A stretch of 64,000 nucleotides of DNA from Aromatoleum anaerobium (GCF_012910705.2 NZ_WTVG02000038.1:248001-312000); one strand, 5' to 3'. Shown: positions 44,456-54,379, numbered from the stretch's first letter. The notes: generated from the sequence alone by a model not told the origin. Made by a program: numbers and translations.

Positions 44456-46489
44456 TCATCGGGCCGAAACGATAGCATCATCCCGGCGTGCCGATGCCGC
44501 GTCGAGCGGTTTTTCCCCGCCGGACGCCAGATAGTGCAGCGGGCCGCCGGTGAAAGGGGCGAAGCCGGTGCCGAAGATCACGCCGGCGTCGGCGAGATCC
44601 GCATCGGCAACGACGCCCTCATCGACGCAGCGGCGCGCCGCGGCGAGGAGCGGTGCGACGATGCGCGCGGCGAGCCCCGCGGGGACCGTGTCGACTGCGG
44701 TTTTCTGCGCCTTGCCGTCGCTCCAGCGGTAATAGCCCTGGCCGGACTTCCGGCCGAGATGACCGGCGGCAACGAGTTCCGCAAGCCGTTTCGGCACCGC
44801 GACCGCGCCCCCGCCGAGCGCCCTGCCGGCAGCCAGCGCGATGTCGAGCCCGACCGTGTCGACGAGCTCGACCGGCCCCATCGGCATGCCGAACGCGACC
44901 AGTGCCGCGTCGACGGCTTCCGGCGCGATGCCTTCCTCGACGCAGCGCAGCGCTTCGAGCATGTACGGCCCGAGCACCGCATTGACGAGGAAGCCGGGGG
45001 CGCTGCGGACCGGCAGCGGCAGCTTGTCGAGGCGGCGGACGAATGCCGCGGCGCAGCGCAGCGCACCTTCGTCCGACGCCTCGCCGGCGACGACTTCGAC
45101 GAGCGGCATCTGCGCGACCGGGTTGAAGAAGTGGATGCCGACGAGGCGCGCCGGGTTCGCGAGCCCGGCCGCGATGTCCTCGATGCGCAGGCTCGACGTG
45201 TTCGTCGCGAGCACGGCGTCGGGTGTCGCGCGGCGCTCGAGGTCCGCAAACAGCGCGCGCTTCGCGTCGAGATTCTCGAAGATCGCCTCGATGACGACGT
45301 CGGCGCGCCGCATGCCATGGCCGTCGGGGTCGGGGATCAGCCGGTCGAGCGCGAAGCGCACCTGCCTCGCTTTCGTTGCCGCATCGCCGCGCAGCTTGCG
45401 CTCGAAGAGCTTCGCGGCGCGGCCGATGGCCGGCGCGATGCGCTCGACAGTCTGGTCCTGCAGCGTCACCGTCATGCCCGCGAGCGCACATACCGCCGCG
45501 ATGTCGCCCCCCATGACGCCGGCGCCGACGACATGCACGTGGCGCGGCGCGAAGTCGCCGCGGTTGTCATCACTCTTGCCGAAACCTTTCAGCCGCTCCT
45601 GCAGGAAGAACACGCGAATGAGGTTCTTCGCCGTCGGCGAGCGGAAAATCGCTTCGAGCGATGCCGGGTGGCCGGCCGGCACTGCGAGCGCGTTGCCGCC
45701 GAAGCGCTGCCAGATGTCGACGATCGCGTACGGCGCCGGGTAATGCTCGCGCGGCGCCTTCGACGCGACCTGCTTCCTCGCCCGGTCGGCGACGATCGAC
45801 TTCAGCGGGCCGTTCATCAGCCGCAGCGTCAGGGCCGGCTTTTGTCGCCGCTGGCCGGACAGCACGAGCATGCGCGCGGCGTTCTCCATGACGCGCAGCG
45901 GCACGCACTCGTCGGCGAGCCCGATCTGTTTCGCGCGGCGTGCATCGACGCTCTTTCCGGTCAGCATCAGGTCGAGCGCCGCCGGCGCGCCGATCGTCGC
46001 CGGCAGCCGCTTCATGCCGCCCCATGCGGGCACGATGCCGAGCATCACTTCGGGCAGCGCGAGCTTCGTCGCGGGCTCGTCGACGACGACGCGGTAACGG
46101 CACGCGAGCGCGAGTTCCAGCCCGCCGCCCAGGCAGTGGCCGCGGATCAGCGCGAGCGTCGGAAACCGCAGGCGCGCGAGCCGGTTGAAAAGCTCCCAGC
46201 CACGGCCGACCAGCTCGCGCGCCGCCTGCGGCGAGTCGAGGCGCGTGAATTCCTCGATGTCGGCGCCGGCGATGAAGCCGGCGGGTTTCGCCGACGCGAT
46301 GACGAGCCCTTTCGGCGGCTGCGCTTCGAGCACAGTGAGAACGGCTGCGAGTTCGTCGAGCACGTCGCGCGACAGCGTGTTCGTCGCCGCACCGGCGCGG
46401 TCGAGGTACAGCCACGCGACGCCGTCTCCGCCCCCCTCTCCATCCCCCTCGTCGCGCACGAGGCGCAGGTGTTCGTAGTGCGTTCTCAT
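44456..46489 (-). CDS. fadJ: Enoyl-CoA hydratase/3-hydroxyacyl-CoA dehydrogenase, FadJ/FadB-type
   Basis: A 677-residue bifunctional beta-oxidation enzyme with the crotonase half first (SAKPAGFIAGADIEEF, GHCLGGGLELALACRYR) and the dehydrogenase half second (HVVGAGVMGGDIAAVCALAG, GIHFFNPVAQMPLVEVV). Domain order is the classical FadB/FadJ one, opposite to the gene at 40163-42556. The ATG at 46489 shares one base with the thiolase stop. Length lies between FadJ (about 714) and shorter relatives. The tail after about 650 is Ala/Arg-rich. Confidence 0.93.
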   Translation of the reverse strand: MRTHYEHLRLVRDEGDGEGGGDGVAWLYLDRAGAATNTLSRDVLDELAAVLTVLEAQPPKGLVIASAKPAGFIAGADIEEFTRLDSPQAARELVGRGWELFNRLARLRFPTLALIRGHCLGGGLELALACRYRVVVDEPATKLALPEVMLGIVPAWGGMKRLPATIGAPAALDLMLTGKSVDARRAKQIGLADECVPLRVMENAARMLVLSGQRRQKPALTLRLMNGPLKSIVADRARKQVASKAPREHYPAPYAIVDIWQRFGGNALAVPAGHPASLEAIFRSPTAKNLIRVFFLQERLKGFGKSDDNRGDFAPRHVHVVGAGVMGGDIAAVCALAGMTVTLQDQTVERIAPAIGRAAKLFERKLRGDAATKARQVRFALDRLIPDPDGHGMRRADVVIEAIFENLDAKRALFADLERRATPDAVLATNTSSLRIEDIAAGLANPARLVGIHFFNPVAQMPLVEVVAGEASDEGALRCAAAFVRRLDKLPLPVRSAPGFLVNAVLGPYMLEALRCVEEGIAPEAVDAALVAFGMPMGPVELVDTVGLDIALAAGRALGGGAVAVPKRLAELVAAGHLGRKSGQGYYRWSDGKAQKTAVDTVPAGLAARIVAPLLAAARRCVDEGVVADADLADAGVIFGTGFAPFTGGPLHYLASGGEKPLDAASARRDDAIVSAR

Positions 46490-47769
46490 CACACCGTCTC
46501 CACGAGCATCGCGCCGCCCTGTCCGCCGCCGATGCAGATGCTCGCGATGCCGCGCGAGAGATTGTCGCGGCGCAGTCGCTGCACGAGATGCAGCACGATG
46601 CGCGCGCCGCTCGCGCCGACCGGATGGCCGATGGCGATCGCGCCGCCATCGACGTTCAGGCGCTCCTCGTCGAGCCGGCCGAGCGGCGCCGCGAGACCGA
46701 GCTCGTCGCGGCAATAGTCGGCGTCGTCCCACGCGCGCAGGCACGCGATGACCTGCGCGGCGAACGCTTCGTTGATCTCCCACGCATCGACGTCATTCAG
46801 GCCGAGCCCGTGACGCGCAAGCAGCGGCGTCGCCGCGTGCACCGGGCCGAGCCCCATCTGCGCCGGGTCGAGCGCCGCCCATTCGCAATCGACGATGCGC
46901 CCGACCGGCGTCAGGCCGCGGCGCTGCACCGTCTCTTCGGACGCAAGGATCAGCCACGCCGCGCCATCGGTGATCTGCGAACTGTTGCCGGCGGTGACGC
47001 GGCCGTACTTGCGGTCGAAGAACGGCTTGAGCTTCGCCAGCTTGTCCACCGACGAATCGCGCCGCACGCCGTCGTCGTCCTTGTACAGCGTGCCGTCGCG
47101 GTCGATCAGCGGCACGATCTCGCCGAGACACCCGGCATCCTGCGCCGTGGCGACGCGGCGGTGGCTGCGCACCGCGTATTCGTCCATCGCGGCGCGCGAA
47201 ATGCCGAAGCGGTGCGCGAGGTTCTCGGCGGTCTGGCCCATCAGCTGGCCGACCACCGGATCGGTCAGGCCTTTCATGATGCCGATCACCGGCGCGAGAT
47301 CAACCGGGCGGAAGCTGTGCAGCGCAGCCGCTTTCTGACCGACTGTCTTCGCCGCATACCAGCCCGACAGCCAGCGCACCATCGCGTCGGAGAACAGCAG
47401 CGGCGCGCGGGACAGCGCGTCGACGCCGCCCGCGAGCACGAGGCCCGAGCGGCCGGTGCGGAGGTTCATCATCGCCGAATCCAGCGCCTGCATGCCGGAC
47501 GCGCAGTTCCTCATCACCGTCCAGCCCGGCACCTTGTGGCCGCAGCCGAGCCGCAGCGCGACGACGCGGCCGATATTGACCTCGTCCGGCGACGGGCTCG
47601 CGCAGCCGAGGATCACTTCGTCGAGCTCGTCGGGCGCGAACGTCTGGCGCATGAGCAGCGCCGCGCCGGCGGCGGTTGCGAGGTCCGACGCGGTAAATGG
47701 TCCCGGGCCGTTCCTCGCCTTGAGGAACGGCGTGCGGGCGCCGTCGATGATGTAGATGCCGGGGCTCAT
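46489..47769 (-). CDS. fadI: Acetyl-CoA acyltransferase (thiolase), FadI-like
   Basis: A 426-residue thiolase, probably the partner of the FadJ-type enzyme. Cys89 lies in MRNCASGMQALDSA. NEAFAAQ, the His in GGAIAIGHPVGASGARI and the Cys in CIGGGQGGAMLV are present. The start at 47769 (MSPGIYIIDGARTPF) has a GGAG about 10 nt upstream. It lies 14 nt after fadE and overlaps the next gene by 1 nt. Confidence 0.95.
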   Translation of the reverse strand: MSPGIYIIDGARTPFLKARNGPGPFTASDLATAAGAALLMRQTFAPDELDEVILGCASPSPDEVNIGRVVALRLGCGHKVPGWTVMRNCASGMQALDSAMMNLRTGRSGLVLAGGVDALSRAPLLFSDAMVRWLSGWYAAKTVGQKAAALHSFRPVDLAPVIGIMKGLTDPVVGQLMGQTAENLAHRFGISRAAMDEYAVRSHRRVATAQDAGCLGEIVPLIDRDGTLYKDDDGVRRDSSVDKLAKLKPFFDRKYGRVTAGNSSQITDGAAWLILASEETVQRRGLTPVGRIVDCEWAALDPAQMGLGPVHAATPLLARHGLGLNDVDAWEINEAFAAQVIACLRAWDDADYCRDELGLAAPLGRLDEERLNVDGGAIAIGHPVGASGARIVLHLVQRLRRDNLSRGIASICIGGGQGGAMLVETV

Positions 47770-47783
47770 GCGCAGGCAGCTCC

Positions 47784-50285
47784 TCAGGCGACCGCACACA
47801 GCGGGCGCGAATCGTTCGGCCCGACTTCGGCGAGCGCTTCGCGCAGGCCGAAATCGTACGGGAAATCGTCGACGCGAATGACCTTGTCGCGCAGCACGTT
47901 GCGCCGCTCGACGAGCGCGAATTCGGCGTCGCTGATGACGCCGGCTTCGAGCGCGCGGCGCCACACCGCATCGACGCCGCCGCCGACGATCAGGCCCGGG
48001 TCGAAGCGCCCGTGCCGGCGCGCCTCTTTCAGCTTCGCCTCGACCGGCTCGGCTGCGATCGTCGCGGCGAGCGCGGCTTCGAGCGCCGCGGCCGGCTCGT
48101 CGAGGTCGTCCGGCAGATAGACGTCGGCAGTCAGCCGGTCGCGCGTCGGCGACGGCTCGATCAGCAGCTTCGCCACTTCGTGGCCGAGCGCGTCGGACGG
48201 CACGACGTACGGCCGTCCGAGCGGGAACACGACGAGCCGGCGCAGCACCGTCGCGAAGAACCTGTTCGGGAAGTTCGCGATGACGCCTTCGAACGCGTTC
48301 TGCGCGCGGAACATGCAGTCCCAGATCGCCCAGTGCATCAGCGGCGCGTCCGCCGCCTGCCGCCCTTCGGCTTCGAAGCGCTTGAGCACCGCCGACGCGA
48401 GATACATCAGCGACAGGATGTCGCCGAGCCGCGCGGAGAGCTTTTCCTTGCGCTTCAACGCGCCGCCCATCGTCCCCATCGAGATGTCGGCGAGGAACGC
48501 GAACGCCGCCGAGAAGCGCGTCAGCTGCTGGTAGTAGCGCCGCGTCTCGGGCGCGATCTCATCGGCGTCACCGCCCGGCACAGCGACGAAATGCGAGCCG
48601 GTGAATCCCATCACCAATGCCCGCACCGCGGACGACAGGGTGTAGCCGATGTGCCCCCAGAACGCGCGGTCGAACGTCGCCAGATCGTTGTCCTGCGCGG
48701 CGTGCATCTCGTCGAGCACGAACGGATGGCAGCGGATCGCGCCCTGGCCGAACAGGATCAGGCTGCGTGTCAGGATGTTCGCGCCTTCGACGGTGATGCC
48801 GATCGGGATCTGCTGGTACGCGCGGCCGAGGAAATTCTGCGGCCCGAGGCAGATGCCCTTGCCGCCGATGACGTCCATCCCGTCATTGACCGTCTGGCGC
48901 GCGCGCTCGGTGACGTGGTACTTGACGATCGCCGACACCACCGACGGCTTCTCGCCGAGGTCGATCGCGCCGGCCGTCATGATGCGTGCCGCATCGGACA
49001 GGTAGGTGTTCGCGCCGATGCGCGTCAGCGCCTCCTCGACGCCCTCGAAGCGGCCGATCGCGGTCCTGAACTGGTGCCGCACGCGGGCATACGCGCCAAC
49101 GGCGCGCGCGGTCATTTTCTGCATGCCGGTGTTCGAACCCGGCAGCGAGATCGCACGCCCCGCCGCGAGGCACTCCATCAGCATCCGCCAGCCCTGGCCC
49201 GCCATCTTCGGCCCGCCGATGATGAAATCGAGCGGCATGAACACGTCGCGCCCGCGCACCGGCCCGTTCATCCACACCGCGTTGAGCGGCAGGTGGCGCC
49301 GGCCGACGTCGACGCCGGGGTGTTCGGCCGGCACCAGCGCACAGGTGATGCCGAGGTCCGGCTCGCCGCCGAGCAGGCCGTCCGGGTCGTACAGGCGGAA
49401 CGCCAGCCCGAACACCGTGCAGACCGGCGCGAGCGTGATGTAGCGCTTGTCGAACGTCACGCGCATGCCGGGCACTTCGCGCCCCTGCCACATGCCTTTG
49501 CAGACCACTCCGGAATCCGGGATGGATGCCGCGTCCGACCCGGCCCACGGGCTCGTCAGCGCGAACGCCGGGATGTCGACGCCGGCTGCGAGCCGCGGCA
49601 GGAAATGCGCCTTCTGCTCCGGCGTGCCGTAATGCAGCAGCAGCTCGGCAGGCCCGAGCGAGTTCGGCACCATCACCGTGACCGCCGGCGCCGACGAGCG
49701 CGTCGACAGCTTCGTCACGACCTGCGAATGCGCGAACGCCGAGAAGCCTTTCCCGCCGTATTCCTTCGGGATGATCATGCCGAGAAAGCCGCGCTCCCTG
49801 ATGTAGCGCCACACTTCGGGCGACAGGTCCTGGCGCTGCGTCGCGGCCCAGTCGTCGGTGAGCCGGCACAGCTCGCTCGTCTCGTTATCGAGGAACGCGC
49901 GCTCCTCGGCGGTGAGGGTCGGCCACGGATACGCAAGCAGCTTCGCCCAGTCCGGCCTGCCCGCAAACAGCTCGCCTTCCCACCACACGGTCCCCGCTTC
50001 GAGCGCATCCTTCTCGGTTTGCGACATCGACGGCAGCGCGCCGCGGAAAGCCTTGAAGATGCGCGCGGTGACGAGTTCCCGGCGCAGCGGCCGGATCAGG
50101 AACAGGCCGATCGGGAGGCTGTACAGGACGAGGGCGACGATCGTCGCATTCGACGACCAACCGAGCACCGCCGCGAACAGCACGAGCCACAGAAAGCCGA
50201 CCGCCGCCCAGACGGGAAACGCGGCGCGCCGGTACGCAAGCGCGCCGGCAATCGGCACGAGCAATACGATGAGCAACCAGACCAT
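47784..50285 (-). CDS. fadE: Acyl-CoA dehydrogenase, FadE-type
   Basis: An 833-residue flavoprotein catalysing the first step of beta-oxidation. Unlike small acyl-CoA dehydrogenases it has N-terminal membrane helices (about residues 1-18, 25-45 and 48-66) and a long C-terminal extension, as in E. coli FadE (814 residues). The core has GFLGMIIPKEYGGKGFSAFAHS, ALTSPWAGSDA, and DVIGGKGICLGPQNFLGRAY. The ATG at 50285 has a perfect AGGAGG. First gene of the cluster, so the operon promoter should lie in 50286-50569. Confidence 0.95.
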   Translation of the reverse strand: MVWLLIVLLVPIAGALAYRRAAFPVWAAVGFLWLVLFAAVLGWSSNATIVALVLYSLPIGLFLIRPLRRELVTARIFKAFRGALPSMSQTEKDALEAGTVWWEGELFAGRPDWAKLLAYPWPTLTAEERAFLDNETSELCRLTDDWAATQRQDLSPEVWRYIRERGFLGMIIPKEYGGKGFSAFAHSQVVTKLSTRSSAPAVTVMVPNSLGPAELLLHYGTPEQKAHFLPRLAAGVDIPAFALTSPWAGSDAASIPDSGVVCKGMWQGREVPGMRVTFDKRYITLAPVCTVFGLAFRLYDPDGLLGGEPDLGITCALVPAEHPGVDVGRRHLPLNAVWMNGPVRGRDVFMPLDFIIGGPKMAGQGWRMLMECLAAGRAISLPGSNTGMQKMTARAVGAYARVRHQFRTAIGRFEGVEEALTRIGANTYLSDAARIMTAGAIDLGEKPSVVSAIVKYHVTERARQTVNDGMDVIGGKGICLGPQNFLGRAYQQIPIGITVEGANILTRSLILFGQGAIRCHPFVLDEMHAAQDNDLATFDRAFWGHIGYTLSSAVRALVMGFTGSHFVAVPGGDADEIAPETRRYYQQLTRFSAAFAFLADISMGTMGGALKRKEKLSARLGDILSLMYLASAVLKRFEAEGRQAADAPLMHWAIWDCMFRAQNAFEGVIANFPNRFFATVLRRLVVFPLGRPYVVPSDALGHEVAKLLIEPSPTRDRLTADVYLPDDLDEPAAALEAALAATIAAEPVEAKLKEARRHGRFDPGLIVGGGVDAVWRRALEAGVISDAEFALVERRNVLRDKVIRVDDFPYDFGLREALAEVGPNDSRPLCAVA

Positions 50286-50464
50286 GTCGCCTCCTCGATT
50301 ACGCCGACCCGCTCGCGGCATTCCCGCGTCTCCCGCCGGGTCCCGTGGGAGCGCGCGCGGAAGACGGCAGGTTGCACCGGGCAAGTCGTCTGAAGTGTGA
50401 GCGCATGGGCGGAGCGGGGCAAGTCGGGCGACACGCGCGAGACGGTCCGATGCGCTCCGGATCA

Positions 50465-50491
50465 TGAATGCACGCTGAATGCGTTCTTCAG
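50465..50491. promoter_or_regulatory. Repeat and palindrome in the fadE upstream region
   Basis: TGAATGC occurs twice (50465-50471 and 50476-50482), 11 bp apart, one helical turn. The second copy is part of CTGAA-TGCGTTC-TTCAG (50475-50491). It lies between the divergent fadE and an exported-protein gene. It could be a binding site for a fatty-acid regulator; the regulator is not known. Confidence 0.3.
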
Positions 50492-50569
50492 TCGCCGTTC
50501 AGGCGACCTCATCGAAAATCGCCTCATGGTCGAGATCCGGCCATCAATGAACCATACCGGGAGACAATC

Positions 50570-51085
50570 ATGGCACGCACGAAACTTCATCTTTCCGCCT
50601 TTGCGATCGCGGCCGGGCTGGCGATTTTCGGGCCGATTCCCGTGTCGTCGGCCGCGGAAACCGCGACGGCCAGCACGACCGTCACTGCGCTGCAAACCGA
50701 GCAAGGCACGGCGAACGCGATCGACGCAGACAGAATGGCGACCGATCCGGCACTGCGGCAGGGAATGACGACGATCCGAAAGATCGTCGAACCGTATATC
50801 CCGCTGATTCGATCCGGCCAATTCGGCGACGGACATTACAACGCCGTCGGCACTGCGGTGACACACCAGATCGAATACATTGTCGGCAATTGCAAGCTCG
50901 ATCCGGAAGCGGACCGCGTGTTGCACGAACTCCTCGTCCAATTGCAGGATGGCGCAGACCGATTCGGCGGCAAGACGGCGGGCGCCGCGCGAGGTGAAGG
51001 CGTCGCGCCGATTGTCAGCGCGTTGAATGATTACGGCCGCTATTTCGATCATCCGGGTTGGCAGCCGGTGGGCGAGATTCAATAA
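50570..51085 (+). CDS. Exported protein of unknown function (DnrO-like)
   Basis: A 171-residue protein with a signal peptide (LSAFAIAAGLAIFGPIPVSSA). The mature helical domain contains ALRQGMTTIRKIVEPYIPLI, YNAVGTAVTHQIEYIVGNCKL and DRVLHELLVQLQDG. This pattern resembles small periplasmic proteins annotated DnrO-like, whose function is not settled. The ATG at 50570 follows GGGAGACAATC; the open frame extends upstream without signal-peptide sense. Divergent from fadE. Confidence 0.7.
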   Translation: MARTKLHLSAFAIAAGLAIFGPIPVSSAAETATASTTVTALQTEQGTANAIDADRMATDPALRQGMTTIRKIVEPYIPLIRSGQFGDGHYNAVGTAVTHQIEYIVGNCKLDPEADRVLHELLVQLQDGADRFGGKTAGAARGEGVAPIVSALNDYGRYFDHPGWQPVGEIQ

Positions 51086-51203
51086 CGGGCCGAAGGCCAG
51101 AGCCCGAATCGGCTCCGGCAATTTCTGCGGGCGCAAAGCTGTGGTTTGACTGCGGGATTCGGCGCCCCCAGAATTAAAGCCTCTTCACAGAAATGCCCTG
51201 AAC

Positions 51204-51839
51204 ATGCTGCCCTTCGACGTGCTGCTGGCCTTCCTTGCCGTGTCGGTCGCGATCACCCTCGCACCTGGCCCGGACAACCTGATGGTGCTTGGCCAGAGCC
51301 TCGCGCGCGGGCGCATCGCCGGCTTCGGCATCGCCGTCGGCTGCGCGCTCGGCTGCTTCACGCATACGCTGTGGGCGACGCTCGGCGTCAGCGCCTTGCT
51401 GCTCGCGTCGCCGAACGCGTTCTTCGCGCTCAAGCTCGCCGGCGCGGCGTATCTGTTCTGGCTCGGCGTGCAGGCGCTCAGGAGCGGCGGGATCGCGGCG
51501 GCCGAACGCGGTGAGGCGGCGGCGCTGCCGTGGCGCCGCTATGTCGCGCGAGGCTTCATCGCGAACGCTGTGAACCCGAAAGTCGCCCTGTTCTTCCTCG
51601 CTTTCCTGCCGCAGTTCGCGCGCCCCGAGGCCGGCCCGGCGTCGGCGCAGATGCTGGTGCTCGGTGCGGTGTTCGCGGCGCAGACGGTCGTCGTGTTCGG
51701 CGCGATCGCGTTCGCCGCCGGCGGCATCGGGCGCCTGCTCGCGCGCCGGCCGCGGCTCGGGCCGTGGCTCGACCGGGTCACCGGCATGATCTTCATCGGG
51801 CTCGCCGCGAACCTGCTGCTCGGCGGACGACGGGGGTGA
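51204..51839 (+). CDS. LysE/RhtB-family amino-acid exporter
   Basis: A 211-residue inner-membrane protein with about six hydrophobic segments. The family signature ITLAPGPDNLMVLGQSLARGRIAGFGIAVG lies at residues 17-46, and GFIANAVNPKVALFFLAFLPQF at about 117-138. Substrate (amino acid or derivative) is unknown. It begins 118 nt after the exported-protein gene and ends 29 nt before the ABC exporter gene. Confidence 0.93.
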   Translation: MLPFDVLLAFLAVSVAITLAPGPDNLMVLGQSLARGRIAGFGIAVGCALGCFTHTLWATLGVSALLLASPNAFFALKLAGAAYLFWLGVQALRSGGIAAAERGEAAALPWRRYVARGFIANAVNPKVALFFLAFLPQFARPEAGPASAQMLVLGAVFAAQTVVVFGAIAFAAGGIGRLLARRPRLGPWLDRVTGMIFIGLAANLLLGGRRG

Positions 51840-51868
51840 CGGCGCGGCGCGTGCAGTAGAATCGGGCC

Positions 51869-53683
51869 ATGAGACGCGCCCCCGCCACCGCCCTGCCCGG
51901 CCCCGAACCGACCCATCGCCACGACTGGCAGACCCTCAAGAGCCTCGTTCCGTACATCTGGGCCTACAAGGGCCGGGTGCTGTTCGCATTGAGCTGCCTG
52001 ATCGCGGCGAAAGGCGCGAACGTCACCGTCCCGATCATCTTCAAGCACCTTGTCGACACGCTGTCGCTGACGACCCAGCAGGCCTTCATCGTCGTGCCGG
52101 CGGCGCTGCTGCTCGCGTACGGCGCGCTGCGCTTTTCGAGCTCGCTGTTCACCGAACTGCGCGAACTCGTGTTCGCGCGCGTCACGCAGGAGGCCGTTCG
52201 CGAAATCGCGTTGCGCGTATTCCGCCACCTGCACGCGCTGTCGCTGCGCTTCCACCTCGAGCGCCAGACCGGGGGACTCACGCGCGACATCGAGCGCGGC
52301 ACGCGTTCGATCGGGTCGCTGATCAGCTACACGCTGTACTCGATCCTGCCGACGCTGATCGAGATCGGCCTCGTGATCGGCATCCTGCTCGCGCAGTACG
52401 ACGCGGTGTTCGCGATCATCACGCTCACGACGCTGGTGATCTACATCACGTTCACGGTGAAGGTCACGAACTGGCGCACCGCATTGCGGCGCCAGGCCAA
52501 CGAGCTCGATTCGGCCGCAAGCGCGCGGGCGATCGACAGCTTGCTGAACTTCGAGACGGTGAAGTATTTCAACAACGAGGAATTCGAGGCGCGCCGCTAC
52601 GACGAGCAGATGCAGAAATGGGCCAACGCGCAGGTCAAGAACCAGCTCTCGCTGTCGGCGCTGAACGTCGGTCAGGCGGCGATCATCGCCGTCGGCGTGA
52701 CGTTGATGATGTGGCAGGCCGCGACCCGCGTTGCCAGCGGCGCGATGACGATCGGCGACATCGTGCTCGTCAACGCCTTCCTGATCCAGTTGTACATCCC
52801 GCTGAACTTCCTCGGCGTCATCTACCGCGAACTGCGCCAGGCGCTGACCGACATCGAACGCATGTTCGGGCTGATGCACGAGCACCGCGAGATCGCCGAC
52901 GCGCCCGACGCGCTGATGCTGCCACCGGGTCCGGCGACGGTGCGCTTCGAGAACGTCAGCTTCGCGTACGACCCGAAGCGGCCGATCCTGCACGGCGTCG
53001 ATTTCGAGATTCCGGCCGGGTGCACGCTCGCGGTCGTCGGCCATTCGGGGTCGGGCAAGTCGACGCTCGCGCGCCTGCTGTATCGCTTCTACGATGTGCA
53101 GGGCGGCGCGATCCGCGTCAATGGCCACGACCTGCGCGCGCTCACGCAGGCGAGCCTGCGCGCGGCGATCGGCATCGTGCCGCAGGACACGGTGCTGTTC
53201 AACGACACGCTGTTCTACAACATCCAGTACGGCCGCCCGGAAGCGAGCTGCGAGGACGTCGAGGCCGCGGCGCGCGCCGCGCAGCTCACCGACTTCATCG
53301 CGCGGCTGCCGGACGGATTCGAGACGCGCGTCGGCGAACGCGGCCTGAAGCTCTCCGGCGGCGAGAAGCAGCGCGTCGCGATCGCCCGCGCGCTGCTGAA
53401 GAACCCGGCGATCCTGATCTTCGACGAAGCAACCTCGGCGCTCGACTCGAAGACCGAAAAGGCGATCCAGGCGCAGATGGAGCTTGCCGCCGCAGGCCGC
53501 ACCGCGCTCGTCATCGCGCACCGGCTATCGACGGTGATGAACGCGGACGAGATCATCGTGCTCGACCAGGGCCGCATCGTCGAACGCGGCACGCACGCCG
53601 CACTGCTCGCGCGCGACGGCGACTACGCGCGCATGTGGGCGCTGCAGCAGCAGGAAGGCGAGGAAGCCGCGAGCGCGGCATGA
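51869..53683 (+). CDS. ABC exporter of the Atm1/HMT type (fused permease and ATPase)
   Basis: A 604-residue half-transporter, homodimeric, exporting glutathione- or metal-related compounds in relatives. Six transmembrane helices occupy about residues 30-320. TM-domain stretches LRFSSSLFTELRELVFARV and SLLNFETVKYFNNE are Atm1 hallmarks. The ATPase domain has Walker A GHSGSGKST, signature LSGGEKQR, Walker B ILIFDEATSALD, and AHRLST. It may be cotranscribed with the upstream LysE-type gene. Confidence 0.94.
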   Translation: MRRAPATALPGPEPTHRHDWQTLKSLVPYIWAYKGRVLFALSCLIAAKGANVTVPIIFKHLVDTLSLTTQQAFIVVPAALLLAYGALRFSSSLFTELRELVFARVTQEAVREIALRVFRHLHALSLRFHLERQTGGLTRDIERGTRSIGSLISYTLYSILPTLIEIGLVIGILLAQYDAVFAIITLTTLVIYITFTVKVTNWRTALRRQANELDSAASARAIDSLLNFETVKYFNNEEFEARRYDEQMQKWANAQVKNQLSLSALNVGQAAIIAVGVTLMMWQAATRVASGAMTIGDIVLVNAFLIQLYIPLNFLGVIYRELRQALTDIERMFGLMHEHREIADAPDALMLPPGPATVRFENVSFAYDPKRPILHGVDFEIPAGCTLAVVGHSGSGKSTLARLLYRFYDVQGGAIRVNGHDLRALTQASLRAAIGIVPQDTVLFNDTLFYNIQYGRPEASCEDVEAAARAAQLTDFIARLPDGFETRVGERGLKLSGGEKQRVAIARALLKNPAILIFDEATSALDSKTEKAIQAQMELAAAGRTALVIAHRLSTVMNADEIIVLDQGRIVERGTHAALLARDGDYARMWALQQQEGEEAASAA

Positions 53684-53808
53684 CCGCGAAATTGCATGTA
53701 CTTGACCATGCATGCATTCGTCTTGCGCACCGGTTTGCACTGGCTTGACCAGCATTTGTCGGGGTCGCCGTACAAAGTACAGCGGCCGTGCACCGCAACT
53801 GCCGCCCG

Positions 53809-54129
53809 TCAGTCCTCGAACAGCTCAGAATGCGTACCCGCACGCACGAAGATGATGACATCGCCATTCAGCCGGTAGATCAGCAGAAAGTCGCCGCCGA
53901 TGTGACATTCCCGGTGATCAGCCCAGTTCCCCTTCAGCGGATGATCGAGCCACTCGGGGCCCAGAGGCGAGTCATTGGCGATGAGCAGCAGCATCGCCTC
54001 CTTCAGCCGCTTGAGGTCGTAACGGCCCGAGCGGGAAAGGCGGTCCCAGTCCTTGAGGAAGGTCTTCGTGTAGTCGCACGCCTTGGGCGGCGTGGCCCGC
54101 TTACTGCCGGCGGGCCTTTTCAAGGTCAT
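53809..54129 (-). CDS. RelE/YafQ-family mRNA interferase toxin
   Basis: A 106-residue toxin of the YafQ type: YTKTFLKDWDRLSRSGRYDLKRLKEAM at the start of the fold and PLKGNWADHRECHIGGDFLLIYRLNGDVIIFVRAGTHSELF at the end, with the YafQ-like His/Asp and Phe pattern for ribosome-dependent mRNA cleavage. Overlaps the antitoxin by 29 nt. Left border of the low-GC island. Confidence 0.9.
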   Translation of the reverse strand: MTLKRPAGSKRATPPKACDYTKTFLKDWDRLSRSGRYDLKRLKEAMLLLIANDSPLGPEWLDHPLKGNWADHRECHIGGDFLLIYRLNGDVIIFVRAGTHSELFED

Positions 54130-54379
54130 CGATCAGGGCATCAGCAGAGTCAAAACGCGCAGCGCGGGCCGTCATCATCGCGCGGGCTTCTTCCATCGCC
54201 TCACGGGTTTTCGCGTTCGGAACCTTGAGTTCCAACGGGAAAGCCTGATCGTTGACCACGCGCTTGAGCAGGATACGCACCGCATCGGACACCGACAGCC
54301 CCATGGCTGCCAGAGCCTCGCTGGCTTGCGTCTTGATTTCGTTGTCCACCCGGACATGCAGCATCGTGGAATGGGCCAT
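54101..54379 (-). CDS. RelB/DinJ-family antitoxin
   Basis: A 92-residue antitoxin with a ribbon-helix-helix N-terminus (MLHVRVDNEIKTQASEALAAMGLSVSDAVRILLKRV). The C-terminal helix (DSADALIDDLEKARRQ) should bind the toxin. The ATG at 54379 is preceded by GGAGG; another in-frame ATG at 54400 is possible. Confidence 0.9.
   Translation of the reverse strand: MAHSTMLHVRVDNEIKTQASEALAAMGLSVSDAVRILLKRVVNDQAFPLELKVPNAKTREAMEEARAMMTARAARFDSADALIDDLEKARRQ

Noticed and set aside
44291-46717. An 808-codon plus-strand frame opposite the FadJ-type gene
   Set aside because: Low-complexity antisense composition, no domain pattern.
48012-50393. A 793-codon plus-strand frame opposite fadE
   Set aside because: Antisense artefact over a well-supported acyl-CoA dehydrogenase.
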